Shown: piece by piece, positions 1 through 9,305 of the stretch
How positions within the stretch are numbered: the stretch's first letter is position 1
Layout of the letters: each line of letters starts with the position of its first letter
DNA from: Quatrionicoccus australiensis
Lineage (GTDB): Bacteria > Pseudomonadota > Gammaproteobacteria > Burkholderiales > Rhodocyclaceae
Reading direction: 5' to 3'
Assembly (NCBI RefSeq): GCF_020510425.1
Contig: NZ_JAHBAH010000001.1
Span: 1,779,001 to 1,843,000, forward strand
Length of the DNA: 64,000 nt
Made by a program: the position numbers and the translations under genes
Notes under the pieces: generated by a model
What the model saw: the letters and a program-made list of their open reading frames with translations, nothing else
Databases searched by the model: none
Told to the model about the DNA's origin: nothing

Positions 1-2712
1 TGGGCCGATCGCGGCCACGAAAGCGGCCTGCGCGCCTTCGCCCTCGGCCCGAAACACGGCGCCGAAGCACTGCAACGCATCGCCGCCAGCCATCGCCTGT
101 ATTCCGGCGACGACCTCAGCCTGCCGCTGCACGCCGGCCCGGTACGCCCGGCCGGCATCGGCTGGCAGATCGACACCGCCGGCTTCCAGCGCCCCTTCCT
201 CAAGCCGGAACCGACGGCCGACATGGTCGTGACGGTCGACCCGCCCTGGTATCTCGATTTCAACGCCGGCGAAACCGGCCCGCTCGAAGTCACCGGCAAT
301 CCGTCGGTGGTCAGCCGCCTGTTCAGCCTGCCGCCGCTCTCCGCCAAGGAAGCGGCGCTGGTCGCCGAAGCCCTGTGCGAACTGGCGCCGGAACTGCCGC
401 CGCCGGCCGAAGATGCCAGCGCCCGCCTGCGCCTGATCGACGCGCCGCTGCAGGCCATCCTCCAGCTCGACACCCTGCATACGCACGGCAACCGCGCCTG
501 GCGCGGCTATCCGCAGAATTTCAACGGCGGCCCGTTCGACATCGCCCGCGTCGTCTTCCGCTACGCCGATGCCGACATTCGGCCGGATGAGCGCCACGAA
601 TTCATCACCCTGCCCGAAGGCGAGACGGTGCGCCTGAAACGCCGCCCGGAAGCCGAAGCTGCCGCACTCAAGGTGCTTTCCGGCAGCGGCCTGGAGAAGA
701 TTCCCGGCCACACGCTATCCACCTTCGGCAGCCCGCCGCAGGGCATCTATGGCCTGGCCGAAGAAGGCTACTGGTCGAGCTTCATGCAGGACGGCTGCGA
801 ACGCCTCAAGACCGCCGGCTGGCAGATCGAATTCCCCGAGGATTTCCGCCACCACGTGCTCGATGTCGACGGCTGGGAAGCCGACCTCGTCGAGGCCGAC
901 AACGGCTGGTTCAACCTCGACATGGGCATCATCGTCGAAGGCCAGCGCCTGCCGCTGGCGCCGCTGCTGGCCGGCCTCTTCCGGCGCGACGCGCGCTGGC
1001 TGGAAGCCCTGCAGCTGACCTTCATCCCCGACGACGAGCCGGTCGAACTGCAAACCGCCAACGGCAAGCGCCTGCGCGTCCCGGCCGGGCGCATCAAGCC
1101 GCTCGCCGCAACGCTGATCGACCTGTTCGACGGTTTCAGCGGCGGCAACACGCTGCGCCTGTCACGCTTCGACGCACCGCGCCTGGCCGAACTCAACGAC
1201 ATCAGCCGCTGGCAGTTCAAGGGCCAGGGCGACATTCTGGCGCTTGCCGACAAGCTGCGCCTGGCGCAGGGCATCGTCGATATCGAGCCGCCGGCCGGTC
1301 TCGGCCTCGAATTGCGTCCTTACCAGAAGGAAGGTCTTGCCTGGCTGCAGTTCCTGCGCCAGCAGAACCTGTCCGGCATCCTCGCCGACGACATGGGCCT
1401 CGGCAAGACGGCCCAGACGCTGGCCCATCTTCTGCTCGAAAAGGAAGCCGGCCGCCTCGACAAGCCGGCTCTGATCGTCCTGCCGACCTCGCTGATCTTC
1501 AACTGGAAGAACGAGGCGGCTCGCTTCGCCCCGGCCCTCAAGGTGCTGTCGCTGCACGGCCCGGAACGCAAGAGCCGCTTCGGCGAAATCGCCGAACACG
1601 ATGTCGTGATGACCACTTATCCGCTGCTCTGGCGCGATGCCGACGTGCTGATGCAGCACAGCTACCATCTGCTCATCCTCGACGAGGCGCAGACGGTCAA
1701 GAATGCCCAAAGCCAGAGCGCCGAAGCGGTTCGCAAGATCGATGCGCGGCATCGCCTGTGCCTGACCGGTACGCCGCTGGAAAACCACCTCGGCGAGTTG
1801 TGGAGCCAGTTCGACTTCCTGCTGCCCGGCTTCCTGGGCACCAGCAAGCAATTCACCAAGCACTGGCGCACGCCGATCGAAAAACTCGGCGACACCCAGC
1901 GCCGCGCCCTGCTCGCCCGCCGCATCCGCCCCTTCATCCTGCGCCGCAAGAAGGAAGACGTGGCGCAGGAACTGCCGCCCAAGACCATCATCATCCGCTC
2001 GGTCGAGCTCGAAGGCAGCCAGCGCGACCTCTACGAAACCGTACGCGCCGCGATGGATGCCAAGGTGCGCGACGAAATCGCCCAGCGCGGCTTTGCGCGC
2101 AGCCAGATCGTCATTCTCGATGCGCTGCTCAAGCTGCGCCAGGTCTGCTGCGATCCGCGCCTGGTCAAGGCGACGGCGGCCACCAAGGTCAGGGAAAGAG
2201 CCAAGCTCGACCTGCTGATGGCGATGCTGCCGGAGCTGGTCGATGAGGGCCGCAAGATTCTCGTCTTCTCGCAATTCACCAGCATGCTGGCGCTGATCGA
2301 GGACGAACTGAACGCGATCGGCATTCCCTACGCGCTGCTCACCGGCAGCACCGACGACCGCGAGGCGCCAATCCGCCGCTTCCAGGAGGGCGAAGTACCG
2401 GTCTTCCTGATCAGCCTGAAGGCAGGCGGCGTCGGTCTCAACCTGACCGCCGCCGACACCGTCATCCACTACGATCCGTGGTGGAATCCGGCGGTCGAAA
2501 ACCAGGCCACCGACCGGGCGCACCGCCTCGGCCAGGACAAGCCGGTCTTCGTCTACAAACTGATTGTCGGCGGCAGCATCGAGGAAAAGATTCTCGCCCT
2601 GCAGGAACGCAAGGCCGAACTCGCGGCCGGCATCCTCTCCGACGACCACCGCGTGGACGTCAAGTTCGGCACCGACGACCTGGCAGCATTGTTCGAGCCG
2701 CTGCCAGGCTAG
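1..2712 (+). CDS. SNF2-family DEAD/DEAH-box helicase, 5'-truncated by window edge
   Basis: The reading frame is open from base 1, so the gene starts outside the window; 903 residues are visible. It has the SNF2 helicase core in its C-terminal half: Walker A DDMGLGKT (lysine at visible residue 469), DEAQ box (561-564), motif III LTGTPLENHLGELW and motif VI TDRAHRLGQ (837-845). The N-terminal part has no motif I can name. Family members are ATP-driven double-stranded DNA translocases, often tied to transcription or repair; the substrate is not deducible here. An internal ATG at 223 exists but homologous sequence clearly continues upstream of it. It ends at a bidirectional terminator shared with the convergent kinase gene. 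Confidence 0.9.
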   Translation, partial: WADRGHESGLRAFALGPKHGAEALQRIAASHRLYSGDDLSLPLHAGPVRPAGIGWQIDTAGFQRPFLKPEPTADMVVTVDPPWYLDFNAGETGPLEVTGNPSVVSRLFSLPPLSAKEAALVAEALCELAPELPPPAEDASARLRLIDAPLQAILQLDTLHTHGNRAWRGYPQNFNGGPFDIARVVFRYADADIRPDERHEFITLPEGETVRLKRRPEAEAAALKVLSGSGLEKIPGHTLSTFGSPPQGIYGLAEEGYWSSFMQDGCERLKTAGWQIEFPEDFRHHVLDVDGWEADLVEADNGWFNLDMGIIVEGQRLPLAPLLAGLFRRDARWLEALQLTFIPDDEPVELQTANGKRLRVPAGRIKPLAATLIDLFDGFSGGNTLRLSRFDAPRLAELNDISRWQFKGQGDILALADKLRLAQGIVDIEPPAGLGLELRPYQKEGLAWLQFLRQQNLSGILADDMGLGKTAQTLAHLLLEKEAGRLDKPALIVLPTSLIFNWKNEAARFAPALKVLSLHGPERKSRFGEIAEHDVVMTTYPLLWRDADVLMQHSYHLLILDEAQTVKNAQSQSAEAVRKIDARHRLCLTGTPLENHLGELWSQFDFLLPGFLGTSKQFTKHWRTPIEKLGDTQRRALLARRIRPFILRRKKEDVAQELPPKTIIIRSVELEGSQRDLYETVRAAMDAKVRDEIAQRGFARSQIVILDALLKLRQVCCDPRLVKATAATKVRERAKLDLLMAMLPELVDEGRKILVFSQFTSMLALIEDELNAIGIPYALLTGSTDDREAPIRRFQEGEVPVFLISLKAGGVGLNLTAADTVIHYDPWWNPAVENQATDRAHRLGQDKPVFVYKLIVGGSIEEKILALQERKAELAAGILSDDHRVDVKFGTDDLAALFEPLPG

Positions 2713-2714
2713 AC

Positions 2715-2762
2715 GGTCGACTGTAAAAAAAGGGCATTTTTGCCCTTTTCCAGAGGTCGACC
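2715..2762 (-). repeat. Dispersed GGTCGACC-AAAAGGGCAAAAAT element, copy 1 (palindromised)
   Basis: Read on the minus strand it has GGTCGACC (2755-2762), a short spacer, then AAAAGGGCAAAAAT. A second half-palindrome GGTCGAC lies at 2715-2721 in mirror position, so the whole element is nearly symmetric around the terminator loop. It starts 2 bp after the helicase stop codon. Confidence 0.75.
2728..2749. terminator. Bidirectional intrinsic terminator between helicase and hybrid kinase
   Basis: Perfect 9-bp stem AAAAGGGCA/TGCCCTTTT with a TTTT loop and A/T flanks on both sides, placed between two convergent genes. It is built out of a copy of the dispersed GGTCGACC/AAAAGGGCAAAAAT element. Confidence 0.85.
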
Positions 2763-2774
2763 GATAGCCGCCGC

Positions 2775-5342
2775 TCAGCCCTTGCCGGTGGCCTGACGCG
2801 CGTGTCGCAGCCAGTGCAGCAGCGTCTGGTAGAGCACGGCCGGATCGACCGGCTTGCTGACAAAGTCATTCATGCCGGCGGCCAGGCAATTCTCCTTGTC
2901 CTCGGCAAAAACGTTGGCAGTCATCGCCAGAATCGGCACCGACTGGCCGCAAGCCATCTGCCGGATGCGGGCCGTGGCGCCCAGACCATCCAGACGCGGC
3001 ATCTGCATGTCCATCAGGATCAGGTCATAGGCATGCCGCTCGAGTTGCTCGATCGCCGCAATGCCGTCTTCGGCAATATCGATGAGCAGGCCGACATCCT
3101 CGAGCAGCATGATCGCCACCTCGCGATTGATCGGATCATCCTCGACCAGCAGGATATGGCTGCCGGCGAAGTCCCTGAGCAGCACCGCTTCGGCATCGCC
3201 TTCCCGGATTGTCTCGGGCACGGCGGTCACCACGGCCTGCCGCTTCAGACGGGCGGAGATCCAGAACACACTGCCCCGCCCCGGCGTGCTGACCGCGCCG
3301 GTCTCGCCGCCCATCAGTTCGGCAATATGCTTGGTGATCGCCAAGCCGAGCCCGGTGCCGCCATATTTGCGGGTGGTTGAGGCATCGGCCTGCGCGAACG
3401 GATTGAACAGTCGTCCCAGCGCCGCCGGCGCGATGCCGATGCCGGTGTCCTCGACCTCGAAACGCAGCAGCACGCTGTCAGGAGAGTCTTCCAGCACGCG
3501 CCCGCGCAGACAGATCGAACCCTGTTCGGTGAACTTGATCGCATTGTTGGCGTAGTTGATCAGCGCCTGCTTGAGCCGCGTCGCATCGCCGAGCAAACCG
3601 GCCGGCAGGGCATCGCCTTCGACCCGCACGCTCAGCCCGGCCGAACGGGCGCGCTCGGCCAGCATCTGGGCCACCTCGCGCATGATGCTTGCCGGCACGA
3701 GCGGAACCTCTTCCAGCTCCAGCTTGCCGGCCTCGATCTTGGACAGGTCGAGAATGTCATCGATCACCGAGAGCAGATGCTGGCTGGCGCTTTCGATCCG
3801 CCCCATCTGGCCGGCTTGCTCCTCGCTCAGTCCGGCCCGGCGCAGCAGATGCACGGTGCCAAGGATGGCATTCATCGGCGTCCGGATCTCGTGGCTCATG
3901 TTGGCCAGGAAAACGCTCTTCGCCCGCGTTGCTGCCTCGGCGGCTTCCTTGGCAAGCAGCAGATGCTGCTCGGCCTTCTTCAGCTCGCTGATGTCACGCA
4001 CGAAGGAAATGAAACAGGCCGGCTCGACCTCAGTCGCAGCATGGTAGTGCAGAGTGATATTGACCGGGATCAGGCGACCGTCGCGATGCCGGTTCTCGGT
4101 ATCGAAGCTGTTCATCTCCTGCAACTGCATTCGTGCCGTTGCTTCGGCGAACCCCTTGACAGGGAAAGCGGGATCGATGTCCGCCACATTGAGCGTCTGC
4201 ATTTCGGCGCGGCTGTAACCCAGCATGTCGGCCGCCGCCTGATTGACATAGAGCAGATGCCCGGTCGCACAGTCGACCCAGTGAATGCCGATGCCGACGC
4301 GGTCCATCGCGAACTGCGTCTGCTCCAGGCGGGCATTGGCCGCAGCCAGATCGCGCGTGCGTTCGGCAACCTGGCTTTCCAGTTGCTGGTGGTGCCGCGC
4401 CAGTTCCGCCTCGCTGTTGCGCAAGGCCTCCTCGATCCGTCGCCGCTCGGTGATTTCGCGGGAGATGCCGAGAATCCCGATCAGGTGGCCATCATCGCCA
4501 CGCATCGGTGTCTTGATCGTTTCAAACAGGCCGCGATAGCCGTTATCAGCAAAAGTCAGCCACTCTTCGTTGATCGTCGGAACGCCGGCAGCCGCCGCCG
4601 CACGATCATTTTCCCGGAAAAAATCGGCGAGCTCCTGGCTGACGAAATCGATATCCCGACGTCCGACGATCTCGTGCGCGCTGGCGTTGTAAAGTCGCGA
4701 GAAGGTCGGATTGCACGACAGATAAACGCCATTCGGATCCTTGACCCAGACCAGATCGGGGATCGCTTCGTAAAGGCTGTCGAGAAAGGCCCGCTCGCGC
4801 TCGCTTTGCGCCAGAGCCACGGCCAGTTCGGCACGGGCGTCGTCGCGGTCTGCCGCCAGCGCCACGGTCAGGCGCTCGTTATTGCGGCACAGGGTGATCG
4901 CGCGCGCCAGATTGGCGAGCACCGGCTGAAAGATCCGGGTCAGCGGCAGAACGCTGACAAATGCCTCGGGCGAGAGCAAAAGTATCGAAATCCGCGTGTC
5001 GACCGGCAGGCGCAGGCAATGGCCATAACGCTGATCGAGCGACAGGACGTCGAGTAGCGCCGCATCGGCCAGCATCTCGACCTTGCCGCCGAGCAGGCCG
5101 TCAGGCAGGTTGAAGCGGCTGCCGCAACGCTCGGCCAGAACATGGTCGCCGACGGCAGCAGCAAGCGTCGCCGCCATCCCGAATTCAGTACTGTCCTGAT
5201 CGACCAGCACGACACCGGCCGGAAAGGAGGTATGAAAGAGCAGGCGCTGCAAGGTCCGCTTGAGCAGGGCATCAAGATGAATCTCGCTGCCGATCGCCAG
5301 CGACAGATCATAGAGAATGTTGAGTATCTGTTCGCGGTTCAT
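2775..5342 (-). CDS. Cytosolic hybrid sensor histidine kinase (GAF-like, PAS, PAS, HisKA, HATPase, REC)
   Basis: 855 residues without any transmembrane segment. The N-terminal 160 residues resemble a GAF sensor. Two PAS domains follow (about 185-310, with the PAC tail GILGISREITERRR, and about 340-460), then a coiled coil and HisKA with FLANMSHEIRTPMNAILG (phospho-acceptor His484). Next come HATPase_c (G boxes EDTGIGIA and GTGLGL) and a receiver with DLILMDMQMP (phospho-acceptor Asp778). It is a phosphorelay kinase lacking an Hpt domain, so a partner Hpt protein is expected. The ATG overlaps the stop of the upstream FIST gene (ATGA), implying translational coupling. The soluble architecture fits input from the cytosolic FIST protein; this link is inferred from context. 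Confidence 0.9.
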   Translation of the reverse strand: MNREQILNILYDLSLAIGSEIHLDALLKRTLQRLLFHTSFPAGVVLVDQDSTEFGMAATLAAAVGDHVLAERCGSRFNLPDGLLGGKVEMLADAALLDVLSLDQRYGHCLRLPVDTRISILLLSPEAFVSVLPLTRIFQPVLANLARAITLCRNNERLTVALAADRDDARAELAVALAQSERERAFLDSLYEAIPDLVWVKDPNGVYLSCNPTFSRLYNASAHEIVGRRDIDFVSQELADFFRENDRAAAAAGVPTINEEWLTFADNGYRGLFETIKTPMRGDDGHLIGILGISREITERRRIEEALRNSEAELARHHQQLESQVAERTRDLAAANARLEQTQFAMDRVGIGIHWVDCATGHLLYVNQAAADMLGYSRAEMQTLNVADIDPAFPVKGFAEATARMQLQEMNSFDTENRHRDGRLIPVNITLHYHAATEVEPACFISFVRDISELKKAEQHLLLAKEAAEAATRAKSVFLANMSHEIRTPMNAILGTVHLLRRAGLSEEQAGQMGRIESASQHLLSVIDDILDLSKIEAGKLELEEVPLVPASIMREVAQMLAERARSAGLSVRVEGDALPAGLLGDATRLKQALINYANNAIKFTEQGSICLRGRVLEDSPDSVLLRFEVEDTGIGIAPAALGRLFNPFAQADASTTRKYGGTGLGLAITKHIAELMGGETGAVSTPGRGSVFWISARLKRQAVVTAVPETIREGDAEAVLLRDFAGSHILLVEDDPINREVAIMLLEDVGLLIDIAEDGIAAIEQLERHAYDLILMDMQMPRLDGLGATARIRQMACGQSVPILAMTANVFAEDKENCLAAGMNDFVSKPVDPAVLYQTLLHWLRHARQATGKG

Positions 5343-6481
5343 GCCGGCCGCCAGGGCATGCTGACCAGCGTCGCATTGTGGAACAGCGGATAGCCACGCC
5401 GCACGGTACTGCCGATTTCGCCCAGCGAAAGCGCACCGGCCATCGTTGCAGCCCGGCTGTCGGCGTACAACTCAGCCAGCTCGCTCGGCGCCGTTTCACC
5501 CAGGTGCATGCGCCGGCCGGCGCAGTAGAAGGTCAGCAGGGACGCATTTTCGATGCCGCCATTTCCGGCGTGCAGTTTCCCGGCCAGTCGCCGGATGCAG
5601 TCATTTTCGCCAGCAGACGGGGCCTTGAGCAGGACCAGCATGGCATTTTCCGGAACCTCGCCGACGCAGAACAGCGCATCGTCTTCAGCCACGGCAACGG
5701 GAATGCGCACGACCACTTCGCCATTGGCGCAGAGAATGCCAAACGGGAAATGCACCGCGTATTGGTAGAAATTGGCGCGAGTCAGCTCGATGCCATAGTT
5801 GGCCTTGATGATTTCCTGATAAACGGCGAAAGCCGGGCGCCAGTCGATCATCGCGATCCGGTTGCCAGCGGTCGACGTCGCGCTCATCGCCTTTTCCGGC
5901 GAACGAAAACCATGTTCGAGCACCGTGCGTGCATTACCGGACAACAACAGACCCAGCACACCGTTGCCGACGACCTGCTCGGCATCGAACAGACAGGGCA
6001 TGGGCTGGAAGGTTTCGCTGCCGGCATTGACGCCAGCGTAATCGACACGATTCGCAATGTCGAGGTAGAGATCGTCGAGCAGGCTGGCGACATTCGGCAG
6101 CATGCTGTCGAACAGCAGGAACAGCGTCGGCTTGGCCGAGTCGGCCGGCAACTCTTGCAAACCGGTGCGCACCGCCGCGACCATCCGGGCCAGTGCCGGT
6201 TGATCCCCGGTATTCAATTCAGGCAGGAGGAAAACCGGCGGCATGACCGGAAAAGGCAGCAACCAGGCGCCAGTGCCGACAAATTGCTGATCGACGATCA
6301 AGGCCGGGAAAATCGCGCCCGCCAGCTCGATGCCACGGCTACGGCAGGCCGACTGCAACAAAGGCAATTTGTCCTTGTCGGCTTCGGCCAGCAATACGAG
6401 AACCCCGGCCAACGGCATTTCAGCCTGCCACGCGTCAAGAGCCTGCTCGGCTCGCCCCGCCTCCAGTTCAATGTAACGCAT
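5339..6481 (-). CDS. FIST-domain sensory protein
   Basis: 380 residues with FIST_N- and FIST_C-like organisation: an alpha/beta N-terminal half with hydrophobic strands (GVLVLLAEAD, TLFLLFDSM) and a C-terminal half carrying FGILCANGEVVVRIP and GALSLGEIG-type segments. FIST domains are proposed intracellular ligand (amino acid/derivative) sensors, frequently paired with signal-transduction proteins. Its stop codon overlaps the start of the hybrid kinase by 4 bases. The ATG has a good Shine-Dalgarno (GGGAGA, 7 bases upstream). The specific ligand cannot be read from sequence. Confidence 0.85.
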   Translation of the reverse strand: MRYIELEAGRAEQALDAWQAEMPLAGVLVLLAEADKDKLPLLQSACRSRGIELAGAIFPALIVDQQFVGTGAWLLPFPVMPPVFLLPELNTGDQPALARMVAAVRTGLQELPADSAKPTLFLLFDSMLPNVASLLDDLYLDIANRVDYAGVNAGSETFQPMPCLFDAEQVVGNGVLGLLLSGNARTVLEHGFRSPEKAMSATSTAGNRIAMIDWRPAFAVYQEIIKANYGIELTRANFYQYAVHFPFGILCANGEVVVRIPVAVAEDDALFCVGEVPENAMLVLLKAPSAGENDCIRRLAGKLHAGNGGIENASLLTFYCAGRRMHLGETAPSELAELYADSRAATMAGALSLGEIGSTVRRGYPLFHNATLVSMPWRPA

Positions 6482-6499
6482 CGTTATCTCCCGCCCCAG

Positions 6500-6505
6500 A
6501 TTGTA
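6500..6505 (-). promoter_or_regulatory. Candidate -10 box for the FIST-kinase operon
   Basis: TACAAT on the minus strand, 18 bases upstream of the FIST start codon. No convincing -35 at 17 bp (GCCGCA), so the call is weak. Confidence 0.3.
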
Positions 6506-6542
6506 AGGTTTTTTTTAGCAGGTGCGGCGCTTTGCCGCCGAC

Positions 6543-7043
6543 TCAAGCCACGCTGATCGCGGCATCCAGACACGATTGCAGGCCAAGCAGGGCATGCCGC
6601 ACTGCCTGCTCACGCACCACCGCCCGTTCGCCGACAAAGTGGCAGGTTTGCGCGGTACAGCCGCCGTCCTTGCCGGCCCAGGCAAAACAGACGGTACCGA
6701 CCGGCTTTTCCGGCGTGCCGCCGCCCGGCCCGGCGATGCCGGTGATCGCCACCGCCCAGTCGGCCCGGCTGTGCGCCAGCGCGCCCTGCGCCATGGCGCG
6801 TGCCGTTGCTTCCGAGACGGCCCCCTGGCGCGCCAGCGTCGTTTCCGGCACGCCCAGCATGTCGACCTTGGCGGCATTCGAATAAGTCACGAAACCGCGT
6901 TCGAACCAGCCGGAACTGCCGGCAATTGCCGTCACCGACTGGGCCAGCCAGCCACCGGTACAGGACTCGGCTGCGGTCAGCCACTCGCCGCGCGCCAGCA
7001 GGCTTGTGCCGAGTCGCTCGGCGAGGATTTCAAGTTCGTTCAT
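6543..7043 (-). CDS. pncC: CinA-family nicotinamide-nucleotide amidohydrolase (PncC)
   Basis: 166 residues from the ATG at 7043 (MNELEILAERLG). The stand-alone CinA C-terminal domain is recognised by SCTGGWLAQSVTAIAGSSGWFE, VTYSNAAK, AVSEATARAMA and VAITGIAGPGGG. The family deamidates nicotinamide mononucleotide to nicotinic acid mononucleotide in the pyridine nucleotide cycle. Length matches E. coli PncC (about 165). The open frame continues 79 codons upstream, but the conserved domain begins just after the chosen start. No strong Shine-Dalgarno is visible; a TAAGAT hexamer lies close upstream, so the leader may be very short. Confidence 0.85.
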   Translation of the reverse strand: MNELEILAERLGTSLLARGEWLTAAESCTGGWLAQSVTAIAGSSGWFERGFVTYSNAAKVDMLGVPETTLARQGAVSEATARAMAQGALAHSRADWAVAITGIAGPGGGTPEKPVGTVCFAWAGKDGGCTAQTCHFVGERAVVREQAVRHALLGLQSCLDAAISVA

Positions 7044-7090
7044 GCAACAAATCTTAACATTCGGCCGGCCACAGCCGGCGTGCCGACGCG

Positions 7091-7096
7091 GATAAT
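7091..7096 (+). promoter_or_regulatory. Candidate -10 box for the SIMPL gene
   Basis: GATAAT 29 bases upstream of the ATG in the short divergent region between pncC and the SIMPL-domain gene; no clear -35. Confidence 0.3.
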
Positions 7097-7125
7097 GCAC
7101 GCACCCGCTGACCAGGAGAAACACC

Positions 7126-7803
7126 ATGTCCTTCCGCCATTTCGCCCTTGTTGCCCTGCTCGCCGGCAACCTGCCGCTTGCCACCGCCGGCACCTTGATC
7201 GAGCTTTCTGCCGAAGCCAGCCGCCCGGCCGCCAATGACCTGATCCAGGCCCAGGTGTATGCCGAAGCCAATGCCGGCAATCCGGCCGAGGTCGCGCGTC
7301 AGGTCAATCGCGACCTTGGCGAGGCCTTGCAAGTGATCAAGAAAACAAGCGGCGTCACCGTCAAGAGCGGCAACCAGAACACTTACCCGATCTACGGCAA
7401 TGGCCGCCGCATCGAAGGCTGGCGCATGCGCGCCGATCTGCTGCTCGAATCGAAGGACAGCGCCGCCATCTCGGAACTGCTCGCGCGCCTGCAGCAAATG
7501 AAGCTGGCGCTCGGCAATGTCAGCCAGATGCCATCGCCGGCAACGCGCAAGGAAGTCGAAGCCGGCGTGACGCGCGATGCCATCCGCGCCTTTGAAGCCA
7601 AGGCCGCCGTGATTGCCGAGACGCTCGGCAAGAGTTACCGCATCAAGCGCCTGTCGATCCAGCAGAGCGGCTTCGCACAACCGATGCCGATGCTGCGCGC
7701 CGCCAGGATGGAAATGGCCAGCGCCATGGCACCGACCCCGATCGAAGCCGGTGAAAGCCAGGTCAGCACGACGGTCAGCGGGGAAATCGAACTCGCCGAT
7801 TGA
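7126..7803 (+). CDS. SIMPL-domain (DUF541) periplasmic protein
   Basis: 225 residues. A Sec signal peptide (MSFRHFALVALLAGNLPLATAG, cleavage near residue 21) is followed by a SIMPL/DUF541 domain: IELSAEASRPAANDLIQAQVYAEA, then YPIYGNGRRIEGWRMRADLLLESKD, typical of the family. Start is supported by the Shine-Dalgarno AGGAG 7 bases upstream. SIMPL proteins are periplasmic or outer-membrane associated and of poorly defined function (stress and oxidative damage protection have been reported for members). It stands alone between divergent pncC and co-directional rhlE-like gene. Confidence 0.85.
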   Translation: MSFRHFALVALLAGNLPLATAGTLIELSAEASRPAANDLIQAQVYAEANAGNPAEVARQVNRDLGEALQVIKKTSGVTVKSGNQNTYPIYGNGRRIEGWRMRADLLLESKDSAAISELLARLQQMKLALGNVSQMPSPATRKEVEAGVTRDAIRAFEAKAAVIAETLGKSYRIKRLSIQQSGFAQPMPMLRAARMEMASAMAPTPIEAGESQVSTTVSGEIELAD

Positions 7804-7868
7804 GTCTGCCTGAAGCCGACGGCGGCGGAAGCAGGTAAACTCCCGCCTTTCCCCCTTCGGCCACCGCC

Positions 7869-9194
7869 ATGACCTTCGCTTCCCTGGGCCTCGCCGCCCC
7901 GCTCCTGCAGGCCCTCGAAACGCTCGGCTACAAGACGCCGACCCCGGTGCAGGAAAAAGCCATTCCCGCCGTGCTCGCCGGCCGCGACCTGATGGCGGCG
8001 GCGCAGACCGGTACCGGCAAGACGGCCGGCTTCGCGCTGCCCATCCTGCAGCGCCTGAGCGAGGCCGAAGAAAAGGTCGCCAGCAACTCGATCCGCGCCC
8101 TCGTCCTGGTGCCGACCCGCGAGCTGGCCGAGCAGGTGCATGCCAGCTTCCGCCAGTATGGCGAGCATCTGCCGGTCAGCACCTACGCGGCCTACGGCGG
8201 TGTCAGCATCAATCCGCAGATGATGCGCCTGCGCCGCGGCGTCGATGTGCTGGTCGCGACGCCCGGCCGCCTGCTCGACCTGTTCCGCCAGAACGCCATC
8301 AAGTTCAAGCAGGTGCAGACCCTGGTCCTCGACGAGGCCGACCGCATGCTCGACCTCGGCTTCGCCCAGGAGCTGTCCACCGTGTTCGCCGCGCTGCCGA
8401 AACAGCGCCAGACCCTGCTCTTCTCGGCCACCTTCTCCGACGAAATCCGCAGCCTGGCCAAGGGCCGCCTGCGCGATCCGCTGTCGATCGAGGTCAGTCC
8501 GCGCAACAGCACCGTCAAGGCGGTCAAGCAGTGGGTCGTACCGGTCGACAAGAAGCGCAAGCCGGAATTGTTCCTGCGCCTGCTGAAAGACCGCAAATGG
8601 GGCCAGGTGCTGGTCTTCGTGAAGACCAAGAAAGGCGCCGACGAACTGGTCGCCACGCTGCTCGCCAAGAAGATCAAGGCCGATGCGATCCACGGCGACA
8701 AGCCGCAGGCCAGCCGCCAGCGCGCGCTCGACAGCTTCAAGGCAGGCGAGGTGCAGATTCTCGTCGCCACCGACGTCGCGGCGCGCGGCCTCGATATCGA
8801 CGACCTGCCGCAAGTGGTCAATTTCGACCTACCCATCGTCGCCGAGGATTACATCCACCGTATCGGCCGCACCGGCCGGGCCGGCGCCAGCGGCGAGGCG
8901 ATCTCGCTGGTCTGCGCCGACGAGGCACCGCTGCTCGCCGCCATCGAAACCCTGACCAAACAAACGCTGAGTCGCGACGAAGAACCCGGCTTCGAGCCGG
9001 ATCATCGCGTACCGATGACCAACGGCGCCGGTCAACTGGTCAAAAAGCCGAAAAAGCCCAAGGTGCCGGGCGGCCGTGCCGGCAAGGGCGTACCGAGCAA
9101 CTGGGTCGGCTTCGACGATGGCCCGGCCAAGGGCGGCCGGCGCGGCAGCGCTCGACCGGCCACTGGCGGCAAAAAGCCGGCGGCCAAGCGCTGA
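7869..9194 (+). CDS. rhlE: DEAD-box ATP-dependent RNA helicase, RhlE type
   Basis: 441 residues with all DEAD-box motifs: Q motif (TPVQ), AQTGTGKT (Lys51), PTRELAEQ, TPGRLLDL, DEAD at 155-158, SAT in LLFSATFSDE, and HRIGRTGRAG. A basic, low-complexity tail (KKPKKPKVPGG, GRRGSARP, KKPAAKR) is typical of RhlE subfamily proteins that use it for RNA binding. Likely role: RNA remodelling in ribosome assembly and mRNA turnover. Monocistronic by appearance; RhlE versus RhlB/SrmB assignment is by overall look and tail. Confidence 0.88.
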   Translation: MTFASLGLAAPLLQALETLGYKTPTPVQEKAIPAVLAGRDLMAAAQTGTGKTAGFALPILQRLSEAEEKVASNSIRALVLVPTRELAEQVHASFRQYGEHLPVSTYAAYGGVSINPQMMRLRRGVDVLVATPGRLLDLFRQNAIKFKQVQTLVLDEADRMLDLGFAQELSTVFAALPKQRQTLLFSATFSDEIRSLAKGRLRDPLSIEVSPRNSTVKAVKQWVVPVDKKRKPELFLRLLKDRKWGQVLVFVKTKKGADELVATLLAKKIKADAIHGDKPQASRQRALDSFKAGEVQILVATDVAARGLDIDDLPQVVNFDLPIVAEDYIHRIGRTGRAGASGEAISLVCADEAPLLAAIETLTKQTLSRDEEPGFEPDHRVPMTNGAGQLVKKPKKPKVPGGRAGKGVPSNWVGFDDGPAKGGRRGSARPATGGKKPAAKR

Positions 9195-9237
9195 TCCACC
9201 TTACGACACACTGTCTCCAACCTGTGGAAAACCGATA

Positions 9238-9265
9238 TTGCGGCGCAACATGTTTTGCCTATACT
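9238..9265 (+). promoter_or_regulatory. Candidate sigma70 promoter for the 60-residue protein
   Basis: TTGCGG (9238-9243), 16-bp spacer, TATACT (9260-9265), 40 bases upstream of the ATG at 9306. Confidence 0.45.
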
Positions 9266-9305
9266 TCGCGCGCAGGATCAAAAATCATAATTGGAGTACA
9301 GCAAA

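Noticed and set aside
1162..2649. 495-codon minus-strand frame opposite the SNF2 helicase
   Set aside because: Shadow of the helicase; no motif and no start signal.
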